The position numbers were made by a program, and so were the translations under genes. 64,000 bases of DNA from Alloboseaceae bacterium BT-24-1. GTDB lineage: Bacteria; Pseudomonadota; Alphaproteobacteria; Rhizobiales; Beijerinckiaceae. The notes under the pieces were generated by a model. That model saw nothing but the letters and a program-made list of their open reading frames with translations, did not search any database and was not told the origin of the DNA. Where the stretch lies: positions 62,001 to 126,000 of the forward strand of contig JAOYTL010000011.1 of NCBI GenBank assembly GCA_025846845.1. The letters are read 5' to 3'. This document shows, piece after piece, positions 30,553 through 39,334 of the stretch. The first letter of the stretch is position 1. The number at the start of each line of letters is the position of its first letter.

Positions 30553-31610
30553 GCGGCCTAGCTGCGTCCGCATTGGACGATGCGCTGATGGCGCCGCTGC
30601 CGCAGTTCGCCGGCGACGAACTGGCCGGGATGCTGCGCGAGCATTTCGGCATCAGCGGTTCGTTCGCGCGGATCAGCGGCGAGCGCGATCTCAACCTCCA
30701 TGTCGCCTGTGCGGAGGGCCGCGATGTCGTCTTCAAGATCTGCGGCGATTCCGACAGCTCGGAGGAACTCGCCTTCCAGAACGCGGCGCTGACCCATCTG
30801 GCTCGGACCGATCCGGCCCTGCCGGTGCCGCGCGTGGTCGCCGCACGCGATGGCAGCACGATCGTCGCGCATGGGCGCGGCGGCCAGCGCTATCTGCTGC
30901 GCGTCCTGACCTATCTGCCGGGCGAGCCTGCGCTCGGCAGCGCCTTGTCGCGGGCCCAGCGCGTCGAGGTCGGCATGCTGGCGGCGCGGCTCGATCGCGC
31001 TCTGGCCGATTTCGATCATCCCGGAGCCAACCGGGCCTTCATCTGGGACCTCGTCCACTTCGCCAGCCTGCGCGAGAAGATCGCCTTTCTCGATACCGAC
31101 CAGCGCAAGGCTCTGGCGGAGCGCGTGCTCGATCGCTTTGCCGAGACCGTCGCGCCGCTTCTGCCGGCGCTGTCCCGGCAGGTCATCCACAACGACCTCA
31201 ACCAGAACAATCTCCTGCTGCGACCGCAGGACGGCGCGATCTCCGGCATCATCGATTTCGGCGACATGATCAGGACGATCCGCGTCGCCGAGGTTGCGAT
31301 CGCGGCGGCGCATCTCATCTACCGCGAAGCCGATCCGTTGAGCGCGATGGCGCAGGTGGTGAAGGGCTATGCCCAAATCCTGCCGCTGGAGCCCGACGAG
31401 ATCGAGGTGCTGCCGGCGCTCATCCAGGCGAGGCTCCTGACCCGCGAACTCATCGTTGCCTGGCGCAGGCGGGCCAATCCTGCCGCGACGACCTCCTACC
31501 GCGACGATGTCAGCCGCTACGGCTGGGAAGCGCTCTCGCGTTGCGACGCGATTCCCCTGGCCGAGACCACCGATCGCCTGGCCGGGGCTGCGCGCCTCGG
31601 CAGCCGCTGA
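30549..31610 (+). CDS. APH-fold phosphotransferase, hydroxylysine-kinase-like
   Basis: A 353-residue aminoglycoside-phosphotransferase-fold kinase. The catalytic loop is VIHNDLNQNNLLL (about residue 213) and the magnesium motif IIDFGDM follows about 23 residues later. The FQNAALTHLARTDPALPVPRV stretch resembles the kinase partner or kinase domain found with ethanolamine-phosphate/phosphohydroxylysine phospho-lyases. The start is GTG 30549, overlapping the amidohydrolase stop. The next gene encodes that kind of phospho-lyase, so the kinase most likely phosphorylates a hydroxyl of an amino alcohol such as 5-hydroxylysine. The exact substrate is inferred only. Confidence 0.85.
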   Translation: MSGLAASALDDALMAPLPQFAGDELAGMLREHFGISGSFARISGERDLNLHVACAEGRDVVFKICGDSDSSEELAFQNAALTHLARTDPALPVPRVVAARDGSTIVAHGRGGQRYLLRVLTYLPGEPALGSALSRAQRVEVGMLAARLDRALADFDHPGANRAFIWDLVHFASLREKIAFLDTDQRKALAERVLDRFAETVAPLLPALSRQVIHNDLNQNNLLLRPQDGAISGIIDFGDMIRTIRVAEVAIAAAHLIYREADPLSAMAQVVKGYAQILPLEPDEIEVLPALIQARLLTRELIVAWRRRANPAATTSYRDDVSRYGWEALSRCDAIPLAETTDRLAGAARLGSR

Positions 31611-31634
31611 ACCCTCTCTGGAAAGAAGCCCGCC

Positions 31635-32915
31635 ATGTACGACACGCTGATGGAACGCCGCGCCCGCCTGCTCGGGCCGATGTACAAGCAATTCTACCAG
31701 GCTCCGTTCGTGCCGGTGCGCGGCGAGGGCGTCTGGGTGACCGACGAGAGCGGCAAGCGCTATCTCGACGCCTATAACAACGTCCCGCATGTCGGCCATT
31801 GCCATCCGCGGGTGGTCGAGGCGGCGAGCCGCCAGCTCGCGACCTTCAACTCCAACACCCGCTATCCCAGCGAGTTGATCGTCGACTATGCCGAGCGCCT
31901 CGCCGAGACGATGCCGGACCCGCTCAAGGTCTGCATGTTCGTCTGCTCGGGGACCGAGGCGAACGAGCTCGCCTGGCGGATCGCCATGGCCAATTCCGGC
32001 GGCAGTGGTGCGCTGATCACCAGATCCGCCTTCCACGGCAACTCGACGATCATCGGAGCGCTCGATTCCTCGACAATTCCCGCCGAGCGCCAGCAAAGCT
32101 GGGCCGCGACCGTGCCCGCCCCCGAGCATCGCGGCACCGGCGACCGGACGCCGAAGCTGACGGCCTTCGAGCATGCCGAGCAATATCGCCGGGCGATCGC
32201 CGGCCTCGCCGAACGCGGGCACCGGCCGGCGGCGCTCTTCGCCTGCCCGGTTTTCGCCAGCGACGGCCTCTACAGCCCGCCCGCCGGCTATCTCGACGAG
32301 GCGATCGCCGAGGTCCGCCAGGCTGGCGCGCTGATCATTGCCGACGAGGTCCAGTCGGCGCTTGGGCGCACCGGCACGCATTTCTGGGGCTTCCAGCACG
32401 CCGGGATCGTGCCTGACATCGTCACCATGGCGAAGCCCATGGGCAACGGCCTGCCGCTCGCCGTGGTCATCACCCGCCGTGAACTCGTCGAAGGCTTCCT
32501 CACGACAGAGCGCTATTTCAACACCTTCGGCGGCAATCAGGTCGTCGCCGCAGCCGGCATCGCCGTTCTCGACGTGCTGCGCGACGAGGGCCTGCAGGAG
32601 AACGCGCTCGAGGTCGGCGCCTATTTGCGCCGGCGGCTCGCTTTGCTGATGGAGAAAGACGAGCGCATCGGCGACGTCCGTGGCACCGGCCTCTTCGTCG
32701 GGGTAGAGGTCGTGAGGGATCGCGCCGGATACGCTCCTGCGCCGGAGACGGCGCGTGCATTGATCGAGGGCCTGATGCAGCGCGGTGTCCTCGTCGGTAT
32801 CACCGGCGCCGGCCGCAACCTGCTCAAGATCCGGCCACCGATGGTCTTTTCGCGGGAGAATGCCGACCAGTTGGTCGCAGCACTGGAGCAGACGCTCGAG
32901 GCGACCAGGCGATAA
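31635..32915 (+). CDS. Class-III PLP enzyme of the ethanolamine-phosphate/phosphohydroxylysine phospho-lyase type
   Basis: A 426-residue class-III aminotransferase-fold protein. The N-terminal block YLDAYNNVPHVGHCHPRVV followed by FNSNTRY is characteristic of phospho-lyases that eliminate phosphate and ammonia from O-phosphoethanolamine or 5-phosphohydroxylysine, rather than true transaminases. Other features: CSGTEANELAWRIA, IIADEVQSALGRTG (aspartate to the pyridine nitrogen) and the Schiff-base lysine in TMAKPMGNGLPLAV. It follows the kinase by 24 bases. The pair would convert an amino alcohol to an aldehyde, ammonia and phosphate, and the aldehyde could be taken by an aldehyde dehydrogenase such as that at 12259-13689. 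Confidence 0.87.
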   Translation: MYDTLMERRARLLGPMYKQFYQAPFVPVRGEGVWVTDESGKRYLDAYNNVPHVGHCHPRVVEAASRQLATFNSNTRYPSELIVDYAERLAETMPDPLKVCMFVCSGTEANELAWRIAMANSGGSGALITRSAFHGNSTIIGALDSSTIPAERQQSWAATVPAPEHRGTGDRTPKLTAFEHAEQYRRAIAGLAERGHRPAALFACPVFASDGLYSPPAGYLDEAIAEVRQAGALIIADEVQSALGRTGTHFWGFQHAGIVPDIVTMAKPMGNGLPLAVVITRRELVEGFLTTERYFNTFGGNQVVAAAGIAVLDVLRDEGLQENALEVGAYLRRRLALLMEKDERIGDVRGTGLFVGVEVVRDRAGYAPAPETARALIEGLMQRGVLVGITGAGRNLLKIRPPMVFSRENADQLVAALEQTLEATRR

Positions 32916-33010
32916 GCGTACCTCGCTCCGCTCTCGGGCCTGCGCTGCGCAATATCCGACATCTGGGGTGTCGCGGCATCAAGGCCCGTACCTCGCCGCA
33001 AAGGCTCCGA

Positions 33011-33652
33011 TCACCAGCGCAAAAACCGGGGAAGTGCCAGGGTGCTGACGCCAGCAACCAGCGCAACGGCCAGCGTGTACCAGGTCGCCAGGAACGGGAT
33101 CGTGTCGTCAGGGCAGTGCAGCGCGTAGGCGATCGCAGCGAGCCCGCCGGATGCGAGCCCGGCGGAAGCTGCGGTCAAGCGCCCATCGACCGGCGCGCCA
33201 CGGCGGGCCAGGAGCAGCAGGACGAGCAGCGGCAGCAGCGCATAGAGCGGCACGTTGACGAGGCAGTTGCGCCAGTAGCGGCCGAAGGTCAACGAGCTCC
33301 ATTGCTCGGCAGGCACTTGCGCCAGCGTGACCAGGGCAAAGGCCGCGATCAGGATGATCGGGATCGCGGCCAACGGCAGAAGACGTCGTGGCTGCAGCCC
33401 GGGCCGCAGACTCTGCTGGAACAGGACGAGTGCGGTGATCGCGACGCCGGCGCCGAAGGCGATCTTCGCGAGCACAGGCATGGTGGTCAGCGCGCCGGCG
33501 AGATCGGGGCGCACCCCGATGGTCCCGATCACGACGGCCATCGTCAGGGCGAGTGCCAGCGCCGCCGCGAGCCAGGTCGCGCGGCGCAGCCGGCCGGTGT
33601 CGACCGGCTGGTGGCTCGTGGCCATGAGGGAGATCAACTCGTCGGTCTTCAT
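33011..33652 (-). CDS. NrsF/DUF1109 family membrane anti-sigma factor
   Basis: A 213-residue integral membrane protein of the NrsF (DUF1109) family with six predicted helices, beginning about residue 27 and ending TWYTLAVALVAGVSTLALP. The N-terminal 25 residues (KTDELISLMATSHQPV) are cytoplasmic and would hold the sigma factor. Family members such as Caulobacter NrsF inhibit an ECF sigma factor of the SigF type. It lies 82 bases downstream of the sigma gene on the same strand and has its own GTAACC-type promoter in that gap, which would give negative feedback. Convergent with the phospho-lyase gene; the 95 bases between hold no clear terminator. Confidence 0.9.
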   Translation of the reverse strand: MKTDELISLMATSHQPVDTGRLRRATWLAAALALALTMAVVIGTIGVRPDLAGALTTMPVLAKIAFGAGVAITALVLFQQSLRPGLQPRRLLPLAAIPIILIAAFALVTLAQVPAEQWSSLTFGRYWRNCLVNVPLYALLPLLVLLLLARRGAPVDGRLTAASAGLASGGLAAIAYALHCPDDTIPFLATWYTLAVALVAGVSTLALPRFLRW

Positions 33653-33685
33653 GTCCAGTTCCGCCCCGGGGGTGGTTCAGGGGAG

Positions 33686-33711
33686 TTCGCCGCAAACCGG
33701 TGAAAGGTTAC
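33686..33711 (-). promoter_or_regulatory. SigF-type ECF promoter upstream of nrsF
   Basis: On the minus strand GTAACC (33711-33706), exactly 16 bases, then CGAA (33689-33686). This equals the GTAACC-N16-CGAA signature that I recall for the Caulobacter SigF/NrsF system. The -10 side lies 33 bases before the nrsF start. Confidence 0.8.
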
Positions 33712-33734
33712 GCTGCCACTGATCTCCGAGCCCG

Positions 33735-34349
33735 TCACGGCAAGCGCCCGCGCCGCGACAGGAATTTGGCCATCGCCTGAAGGCCGCGATGGATCGCGAC
33801 CTTGGCGGCCGTCTCGGTCATGCCCTCGACGCCCGCCGCCTCGGCGATGCTGGCGCCCTGGAGCTTGACCTGTTCGACCAGGCGGCGCGTGCGCTCCGGC
33901 AGCGCCTGCATGGCGCGCTCGAGGTCGAGCCTTGCGTCGGCCGCACCGCTTTCCGGCGCTGCGAGCTGATAGACCTCGTCGTCGAGCGGCAGATTCCCGG
34001 CATGGCGGCCGGTCCGGCGCAGATGGTCGACGAGCTTGTAGCGCGCGATCGCATGGGCCCAGGCCGTCACCGGGCTCGACGGCTCATAGGTATGGCGGGA
34101 GAGGTGCAGCGCCAGCAGCGTCTCCTGCAGTACGTCCTCGACCTCGCTCGGCTCGCTGCGGCCGGTGCGCGCCAGCAGCCGGCGCAGATAACCGCGCAGA
34201 CGGGCGCTGATCGCGTCGAGGAAGACCTTGTAGGCCGCGGCATCGCCGGCGAGCGCGGCGAGGAAAATAGGCCGAAGCTCGGTTTCGAGGTCGTCGAGCG
34301 ACAAGAATCTTCTTTCCAAGCTTGCGCGAACATCGCCATTCCGTGCCAT
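33735..34349 (-). CDS. ECF sigma factor (SigF-like)
   Basis: A 204-residue ECF sigma factor. Region 2 includes YLRRLLARTG, EDVLQETLLALHL and the HAIARYKLVDHLRR stretch; region 4 includes LPERTRRLVEQVKLQGASIAEAAGV and TETAAKVAIHRGLQAM. The combination with a downstream NrsF-type membrane protein identifies the SigF-like group, which in Caulobacter responds to heavy metals such as chromate and cadmium. The start is not certain: ATG 34349 lacks a strong ribosome-binding site and a later TTG is possible. It is divergent from the thiamine-diphosphate enzyme, which carries a related promoter. Confidence 0.9.
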   Translation of the reverse strand: MARNGDVRASLERRFLSLDDLETELRPIFLAALAGDAAAYKVFLDAISARLRGYLRRLLARTGRSEPSEVEDVLQETLLALHLSRHTYEPSSPVTAWAHAIARYKLVDHLRRTGRHAGNLPLDDEVYQLAAPESGAADARLDLERAMQALPERTRRLVEQVKLQGASIAEAAGVEGMTETAAKVAIHRGLQAMAKFLSRRGRLP

Positions 34350-34418
34350 GGCTCGGGGCGGCTCACAAGCCGTCGCTGCCTTTTCGGCGCTTTGGCCGGG
34401 TTCATCTCCAAAGAGCCT

Positions 34419-34444
34419 GTAACCAAACCCACTCCGATTGCGAT
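34419..34444 (+). promoter_or_regulatory. Likely SigF-type promoter for the 34485-39811 operon
   Basis: GTAACC (34419-34424), 16 bases, then CGAT (34441-34444), one mismatch from GTAACC-N16-CGAA. It is 40 bases upstream of the ATG of the thiamine-diphosphate enzyme. Presence of the same signature on both sides of the sigma gene supports a shared regulon. Confidence 0.65.
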
Positions 34445-34484
34445 CTCGTCAGCAAGCCGCTGCAGCGGCCGGCGGAGAGATCGT

Positions 34485-36134
34485 ATGCGGCAGGACCTCG
34501 AGCGCAGCGAGACAAGGGCGAGCAACAGCCCACAGCCGATGGTGACGGGTGCCGATCTGCTGGCGGCGCGGTTGCGGGCGGCCGGCGCGACCCACGCCTT
34601 CGGCATTCCCGGCGGCGAAGTGCTGGCCCTCGTCGATGCGCTGGAGCGGGCCGGCATCCGCTTCGAGCTCGCCAAGCACGAGAACGCCGCCGGCTTCATG
34701 GCCGAGGGGCTCTGGCATGCGACCGGCGCCTTGCCTGTCCTGGTCGCGACGCTGGGGCCGGGCGTCGCCAATGCGGTCAACGTCGTCGCCAATGCGCAGC
34801 AGGACCGGGTGCCGCTGATCTTTGTCACCGGCTGCGTCGACCAGGCCCTGGCCGAGAGCTATACCCACCAGGTCTTCGACCATCAGGCTGTGCTGCGCCC
34901 TCTGGTCAAGGCGAGTTTCCGTGCTGCGCCCGGCACCGAGGATCTGGTCGCCGAAAAGGCGATCGCACTCGCCCGGCGCGGTCGCCCTGGTCCAGTGCAT
35001 ATCGACCTGCCGATCTCGGTCGCCGAAGCGCGCACGCCCTGGCGAACGCCACCGGTGACACCGGTGATTCAGCCTGCTGTTCCCGCCGATCTGAGTTTCG
35101 CCCGGGGTCTGCTCGCGCAGGCGCAGAGGCCGCTGGTCATCGCCGGCCTCGACCTCGTCAACCAGGGTGGCGCGGCCGCACTCGATCGCTATCTCCAACG
35201 GATCGGTGCGCCCCTGCTGACGACCTACAAGGCCAAGGGGCTCGTGCCGGAGGACGATGCGCGCGTCATCGGCGGTGTCGGATTGTCCCCGAAGGCCGAT
35301 GCGATCGTCCGGCCGCTGATCGATACCGCCGACCTGATCGTGCTTGCCGGCTATGACCCGATCGAGATGCGGCAGGGCTGGCGCAATCCCTGGCCGGCCG
35401 GGACATGCGTCATCGATATCGTCGCCGAGGACATGCCGCACGGCATGCATGCGGCGACGCTACGGCTCGAGGGCGATGTCGGCGCGACCCTGGATGCATT
35501 GACCGATGGCCATACCGCCAAGGCGACATGGCCGGACGGCGAGCCGGCGGAACTGCGCTCACGCTTTCGCGCCGCCTTCGCCGCGCCGTCCGCCTGGGGC
35601 CCGCATGCCGTCTTCGAGACCATGCGCGAGGTCGCGCCGGCCGGAACGGTCGTGACCGCCGATTCCGGGGCTCATCGCATCCTGCTCAGCCAGATCTGGC
35701 GCTGCGACGGGCCACGCCGCCTGCTGCAATCGACTGGGCTGTGCACCATGGGCTGCGCACTGCCGCTCGCCACTGGCGCCGCGCTCGGTTCGGGCGAGCC
35801 GGTGCTCTGCTTCGTCGGCGATGCTGGGCTGGAGATGGTGCTGGGCGAACTCGCCACGCTGCGCGACCTGAAGCTACCGGTCGTGATCACCGTCCTGGTC
35901 GATGAAAGCCTCGGCCTGATCGCGCTGAAGCAGCGCCAGCTCGGCCTGAAGCGAGCGGGAGTCGATTTCGGTGCGACCGATTTCGCTGCGGTCGCCCGGG
36001 CGATGGGCGGCCATGGCGTCGCGCTCAGCGATCGCGACGGCCTGAAGCGCGAGGCCGAAGCCGCCTTCGCGCGCGGCGGCTTCTCCATCCTCGCCTGCCG
36101 CATCGACGCCGCCGACTACGAGGGGGCGTTCTAA
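34485..36134 (+). CDS. Thiamine-diphosphate-dependent enzyme (acetolactate synthase/benzoylformate decarboxylase fold)
   Basis: A 549-residue three-domain ThDP enzyme. The N-terminal domain has ATHAFGIPGGEVLALVDAL and the activating glutamate in AKHENAAGFMAEG (about residue 67); the C-terminal ThDP/metal site is GDAGLEMVLGELATL, where the usual GDG reads GDA and the usual asparagine pair reads DE. It belongs to the acetolactate-synthase-like group, but the altered metal motif makes catalytic assignment uncertain. ATG 34485 follows GGAGAG. It is the first gene of a five-gene run probably driven by the SigF-type promoter, and overlaps the OpgC-like gene (TAATG). Confidence 0.86.
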   Translation: MRQDLERSETRASNSPQPMVTGADLLAARLRAAGATHAFGIPGGEVLALVDALERAGIRFELAKHENAAGFMAEGLWHATGALPVLVATLGPGVANAVNVVANAQQDRVPLIFVTGCVDQALAESYTHQVFDHQAVLRPLVKASFRAAPGTEDLVAEKAIALARRGRPGPVHIDLPISVAEARTPWRTPPVTPVIQPAVPADLSFARGLLAQAQRPLVIAGLDLVNQGGAAALDRYLQRIGAPLLTTYKAKGLVPEDDARVIGGVGLSPKADAIVRPLIDTADLIVLAGYDPIEMRQGWRNPWPAGTCVIDIVAEDMPHGMHAATLRLEGDVGATLDALTDGHTAKATWPDGEPAELRSRFRAAFAAPSAWGPHAVFETMREVAPAGTVVTADSGAHRILLSQIWRCDGPRRLLQSTGLCTMGCALPLATGAALGSGEPVLCFVGDAGLEMVLGELATLRDLKLPVVITVLVDESLGLIALKQRQLGLKRAGVDFGATDFAAVARAMGGHGVALSDRDGLKREAEAAFARGGFSILACRIDAADYEGAF

Positions 36135-37333
36135 TGAGCCAGGCTCTCCAGCAACCGGAGAAGCGGCCGCGAGACGCGCGGCTCGATGTCTTCCGCGGGC
36201 TGACCATGCTGATCATCTTCGTGGCGCATCTGCCGCAGAACAGCTGGAACGCCTTCATACCGGCCCGCTTCGGCTTCTCCTCCGGGGCCGAGCTCTTCGT
36301 CTTCATCTCTGGCTTCGCCAGCGCGCTCGCTTTCGGCAGCGTCTTCGTCCGGCGCGGCCTCATGCTCGGCACGGCGCGCATCGCCTACCGGATCTGGCAG
36401 GTCTACTGGGCCCAGCTCGGCCTCGTGCTGGCGGTGATCGCGCTCGCTGGCCTGCTTGACCATGCCTTCGGGATGGCCGAGCTCCCCAAGCAGTTCGGGC
36501 CGCTCGTCGCCGATCCCGCCGGGGCGATCGTCGGTCTCTTCACCCTGACCTGGCAGCCGGACTATCTCGACATCCTGCCGATGTATCTCGTCATCCTGGC
36601 CTTGGTGCCGGTGATGATGGCATTGCGTCGTCTGCATTCGGCGCTGCCCTTCGCGCTCTCCGGATTGCTCTACGCGTTGACCTGGACCACCGATCTCAAC
36701 CTGACCGGCAATCCCTGGAACGGCGCCGGCTGGTTCCTCAATCCCTTCGCCTGGCAACTGATCTTCTTCATCGGCTTCTTCCTCGGAATGGGCTGGCTGC
36801 CGGCGCCGCGCCTGCGCGACCGGCGGCTGATGCTGGCTTGCGCCGCGATCCTGGCGCTCTCCGTGCCGCTCTCCTTCTGGGGTGTCCTCGAACACTGGCC
36901 AGCGGCGCAGGCGCTGCGCGATCTCGTCCTGCCCGCGAGCGAGAAGAGCAATCTGCATCTCCTGCGTCCGCTGCACTTCCTCGCTCTGGCCTATCTCGCG
37001 CTGAGCCTGATCGAGCCGGTGCGCGACCGGCTCGACAAGGGCGTAGGTCATCTCCTCGTCCTGATCGGCCGACAATCGCTAGCCGCCTTCCTCGCCAGCG
37101 TCGTCCTCGCCCGGCTCGCCGGCAGCATCGCCGAGCTGGCCGGACACAGCGAACCCGTGGTCGCGGCGCTCAACCTCGCCGGCTTTGCCCTGATCCTCGC
37201 CACGGCGGTGGTGGTCGGCTGGTTCAAGCGCGCGCCCTGGGCCGGGCCGGCACCGAAACCGGAAGCCAAGTCTCTATCCGAGCCGGCAATGACAAATACG
37301 CCAGTGCCTACACGCGTCCGTGAAGCGAGTTGA
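36134..37333 (+). CDS. OpgC-domain membrane protein
   Basis: A 399-residue polytopic membrane protein of the OpgC/acyltransferase-3-related group. The opening RLDVFRGLTMLIIFVAHLPQ and FGFSSGAELFVFISGFASAL are typical, as is QPDYLDILPMYLVILALVP. About ten membrane helices are apparent. OpgC succinylates periplasmic glucans in Escherichia coli; other members modify envelope sugars. It overlaps the ThDP enzyme stop by one base and is 70 bases from the next gene. In a stress-sigma operon a role in modifying the cell envelope is plausible but unproven. Confidence 0.88.
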   Translation: MSQALQQPEKRPRDARLDVFRGLTMLIIFVAHLPQNSWNAFIPARFGFSSGAELFVFISGFASALAFGSVFVRRGLMLGTARIAYRIWQVYWAQLGLVLAVIALAGLLDHAFGMAELPKQFGPLVADPAGAIVGLFTLTWQPDYLDILPMYLVILALVPVMMALRRLHSALPFALSGLLYALTWTTDLNLTGNPWNGAGWFLNPFAWQLIFFIGFFLGMGWLPAPRLRDRRLMLACAAILALSVPLSFWGVLEHWPAAQALRDLVLPASEKSNLHLLRPLHFLALAYLALSLIEPVRDRLDKGVGHLLVLIGRQSLAAFLASVVLARLAGSIAELAGHSEPVVAALNLAGFALILATAVVVGWFKRAPWAGPAPKPEAKSLSEPAMTNTPVPTRVREAS

Positions 37334-37403
37334 TCGCCGTTTGATCGCCCGCCTGCGAACTCCCCGATGAGCGCTCGTCGAAAGCGCTGCAAAGGAGCCT
37401 GCC

Positions 37404-38789
37404 ATGTACCACGACCTTTCCGGCGACCGTGTCACCGTTGCGAACGATGCCGCCAGGCTCGCCTGGAACGACACGCTCGAAGCGGTGCTGGCGCATGCCG
37501 CCACGGCGCCGGATCATCTCGCCCGCACGCTTGCCGCCGATCCCGATTTCGCCCTGGCCCATGCGGCCAAGGGGCTGATGCTGATGTCGCTCGCCCGGGC
37601 CGAGCTGCTCGGCCCGGCATGCGACTGTCTCGCCAGGGCGCGCGCTGCCGTCGTGCAGCGGCCGGTTACGCCGCGCGAGCGCATGGTCATCGAGGCGCTT
37701 GCGCTTTGGCTTAGCGAAGCGCCGCGGCGAGCAGCCGAACAGCTCGAAGCGATCCTGAAGAAGCACCCTCACGACGTGCTGGCGCTGAAGCTCTCGCATG
37801 GCATTCGCTTCATGCTCGGCGACCAGCGCGAGATGCTGGCGACCTTGCACCGCACTGCGCCCCGTTTCGGCGAGCACCACCCGCTCGCCGGCTATGTCCA
37901 TGGCTGCTACGCCTTCGCCCTCGAAGAGCGCGGCCTCTACGCCGAGGCCGAACGGGTCGGCCGCCGTGCCGTGTCCCTGAGCCCGCGCGACGCCTGGGGC
38001 CGCCATGCCGTCGCCCATGTCCTGGAGATGACGGGCCGCGTCGACGAGGGCATCGCCTGGCTCGGCGACAGTCGCACCTTCGCCCATGCCAACAATCTGC
38101 GCTTCCACATTTTCTGGCACCTTGCGCTGTTCCATCTCGAGCGCGGCGAGACCACCGAGGTGCTGCGGCTCTATGACGAGGAGATCCGGGCCGAGCAGAC
38201 CGACGATTATCGCGACATCGCCAATGGCGCCTCGCTTCTCGCGCGGCTGACCTATGCCGGCGTCAATGTCGGCGCGCGCTGGGAGGAGCTCGCCGCCAAG
38301 GCGGAGGGGCATGCGCGGGACGGCCGCCTCGTCTTCGCCGACCTGCATTATGCGCTCTCGCTGCTCGGCGCCGGCCGTCCCGATGGCGCCGAGGCGATTG
38401 CCCGCAGCCTTGTTCTCGATGCGCGCTCCCACCCAAGTGAAGAGCGCGCCGAGGCCGCCTATGCCGGCGCGCTCGCCGCTTTGGGCCTGATCGCGTTCAA
38501 CGAGGGCGACCATGCCGAAGCGGCTCGCCGCCTCGGCACGGCTCGCGATCATCTCCTCGCTATCGGCGGAAGCCACGCCCAGCGCGACCTGTTCGAGCAG
38601 GCCTATGTCGAGAGCCTGATCCGCTCCGGCAATCATGACCGCGCTGCGGTTGTGCTGCGGCAACGACTGGCCCGGCGCGGCGGCCACAACCGCTTCGCCA
38701 GCCGAAGGCTCGCAACGCTCGGAAAGTCCGCAGGCGGTCTCATCGCGGCGCTCGCCGTCGCGTCGACCCCGCTCGCCATCGTCCATTGA
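37404..38789 (+). CDS. TPR-repeat protein, TTC38-like
   Basis: A 461-residue helical-repeat protein. The sequence PHDVLALKLSHGIRFMLGD, HPLAGYVHGCYAFALEERG and WGRHAVAHVLEMTGRVDEG follows the tetratricopeptide pattern of the TTC38 family, which is shared by bacteria and animals and has no settled biochemical role. AAGGAG precedes ATG 37404. There is no signal peptide. It is the third gene of the probable SigF-driven operon and is followed by a small membrane protein after 27 bases. Confidence 0.82.
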   Translation: MYHDLSGDRVTVANDAARLAWNDTLEAVLAHAATAPDHLARTLAADPDFALAHAAKGLMLMSLARAELLGPACDCLARARAAVVQRPVTPRERMVIEALALWLSEAPRRAAEQLEAILKKHPHDVLALKLSHGIRFMLGDQREMLATLHRTAPRFGEHHPLAGYVHGCYAFALEERGLYAEAERVGRRAVSLSPRDAWGRHAVAHVLEMTGRVDEGIAWLGDSRTFAHANNLRFHIFWHLALFHLERGETTEVLRLYDEEIRAEQTDDYRDIANGASLLARLTYAGVNVGARWEELAAKAEGHARDGRLVFADLHYALSLLGAGRPDGAEAIARSLVLDARSHPSEERAEAAYAGALAALGLIAFNEGDHAEAARRLGTARDHLLAIGGSHAQRDLFEQAYVESLIRSGNHDRAAVVLRQRLARRGGHNRFASRRLATLGKSAGGLIAALAVASTPLAIVH

Positions 38790-38816
38790 ACCCTGAAAAC
38801 AAGGGAATCTACCGTC

Positions 38817-39311
38817 ATGACCAGCGCCACCATGTCCCGCAGCCTCGCGCTGCCCTCAGCCCGCACCGTGCTCAACCTCATGCTCGGCGGCTTCGCGGCT
38901 CTCGGGTTCTGGGAGCTGTTCTCCGCCGTGCCGACCGCCTGGTTCGCCGAGTACCCGCTGGAGCCGCCGGAGCTGGTCAAGTCGCTGTTTTCGCACCAGT
39001 TCGGCCTGGCGCTGTCGACGCCCGTGGCCAAGCTGCTGCATTTCCTCACCGGCTTCCTGTTCTATCCGCTCGGCTACTGGCTGCTGACCCGCTGGGTGAA
39101 GAGCTTCGGCATGCCGGCCGATGGCTGGATCTGGGGCGTGATCACCTATTTCATCGCGCTCGGCTTCTTCGCCCCGCTCGCCGGCCAGCATTTCCTGCTC
39201 AGCGACGTGCCGCGGCTCTCGCTGATGAGCCTCATCGGCCACGCCATCTACGGCTATCTCGCCGCTTACGTCTTCGAAGCGCTCGAAGCGCTCGAAGCGC
39301 GCTCGGCCTGA
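38817..39311 (+). CDS. Small four-helix membrane protein of unknown function
   Basis: A 164-residue protein with about four hydrophobic segments: TVLNLMLGGFAALGFWELF, AKLLHFLTGFLFYPLGYWLL, IWGVITYFIALGFFAPLAG and SLMSLIGHAIYGYLAAYVF. I do not recognise a named family. The C-terminus ends with an EALEALEAR tandem repeat encoded by a nine-base repeat. It lies 27 bases after the TPR gene and 23 bases before the YHS gene, so it is probably co-transcribed and may work with the exported YHS protein. Confidence 0.78.
   Translation: MTSATMSRSLALPSARTVLNLMLGGFAALGFWELFSAVPTAWFAEYPLEPPELVKSLFSHQFGLALSTPVAKLLHFLTGFLFYPLGYWLLTRWVKSFGMPADGWIWGVITYFIALGFFAPLAGQHFLLSDVPRLSLMSLIGHAIYGYLAAYVFEALEALEARSA
39276..39300 (+). 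repeat. Nine-base tandem repeat GAAGCGCTC
   Basis: Two full copies (39276-39284, 39285-39293) and a partial third, in frame inside the 3' end of the small membrane protein gene. In-frame unit loss or gain would change the C-terminal EAL count without disrupting the gene. Confidence 0.7.
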
Positions 39312-39334
39312 CCATCACCACAGGGAGAAATGCC

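Noticed and set aside
30558..32399. 613-codon minus-strand frame opposite the kinase and phospho-lyase
   Set aside because: Spans two convincing plus-strand genes and has no recognisable domain.
32917..32996. Direct repeat CGTACCTCGC (32917-32926 and 32987-32996) after the phospho-lyase gene
   Set aside because: Ten-base match without flanking target duplications or mobile genes; probably chance.
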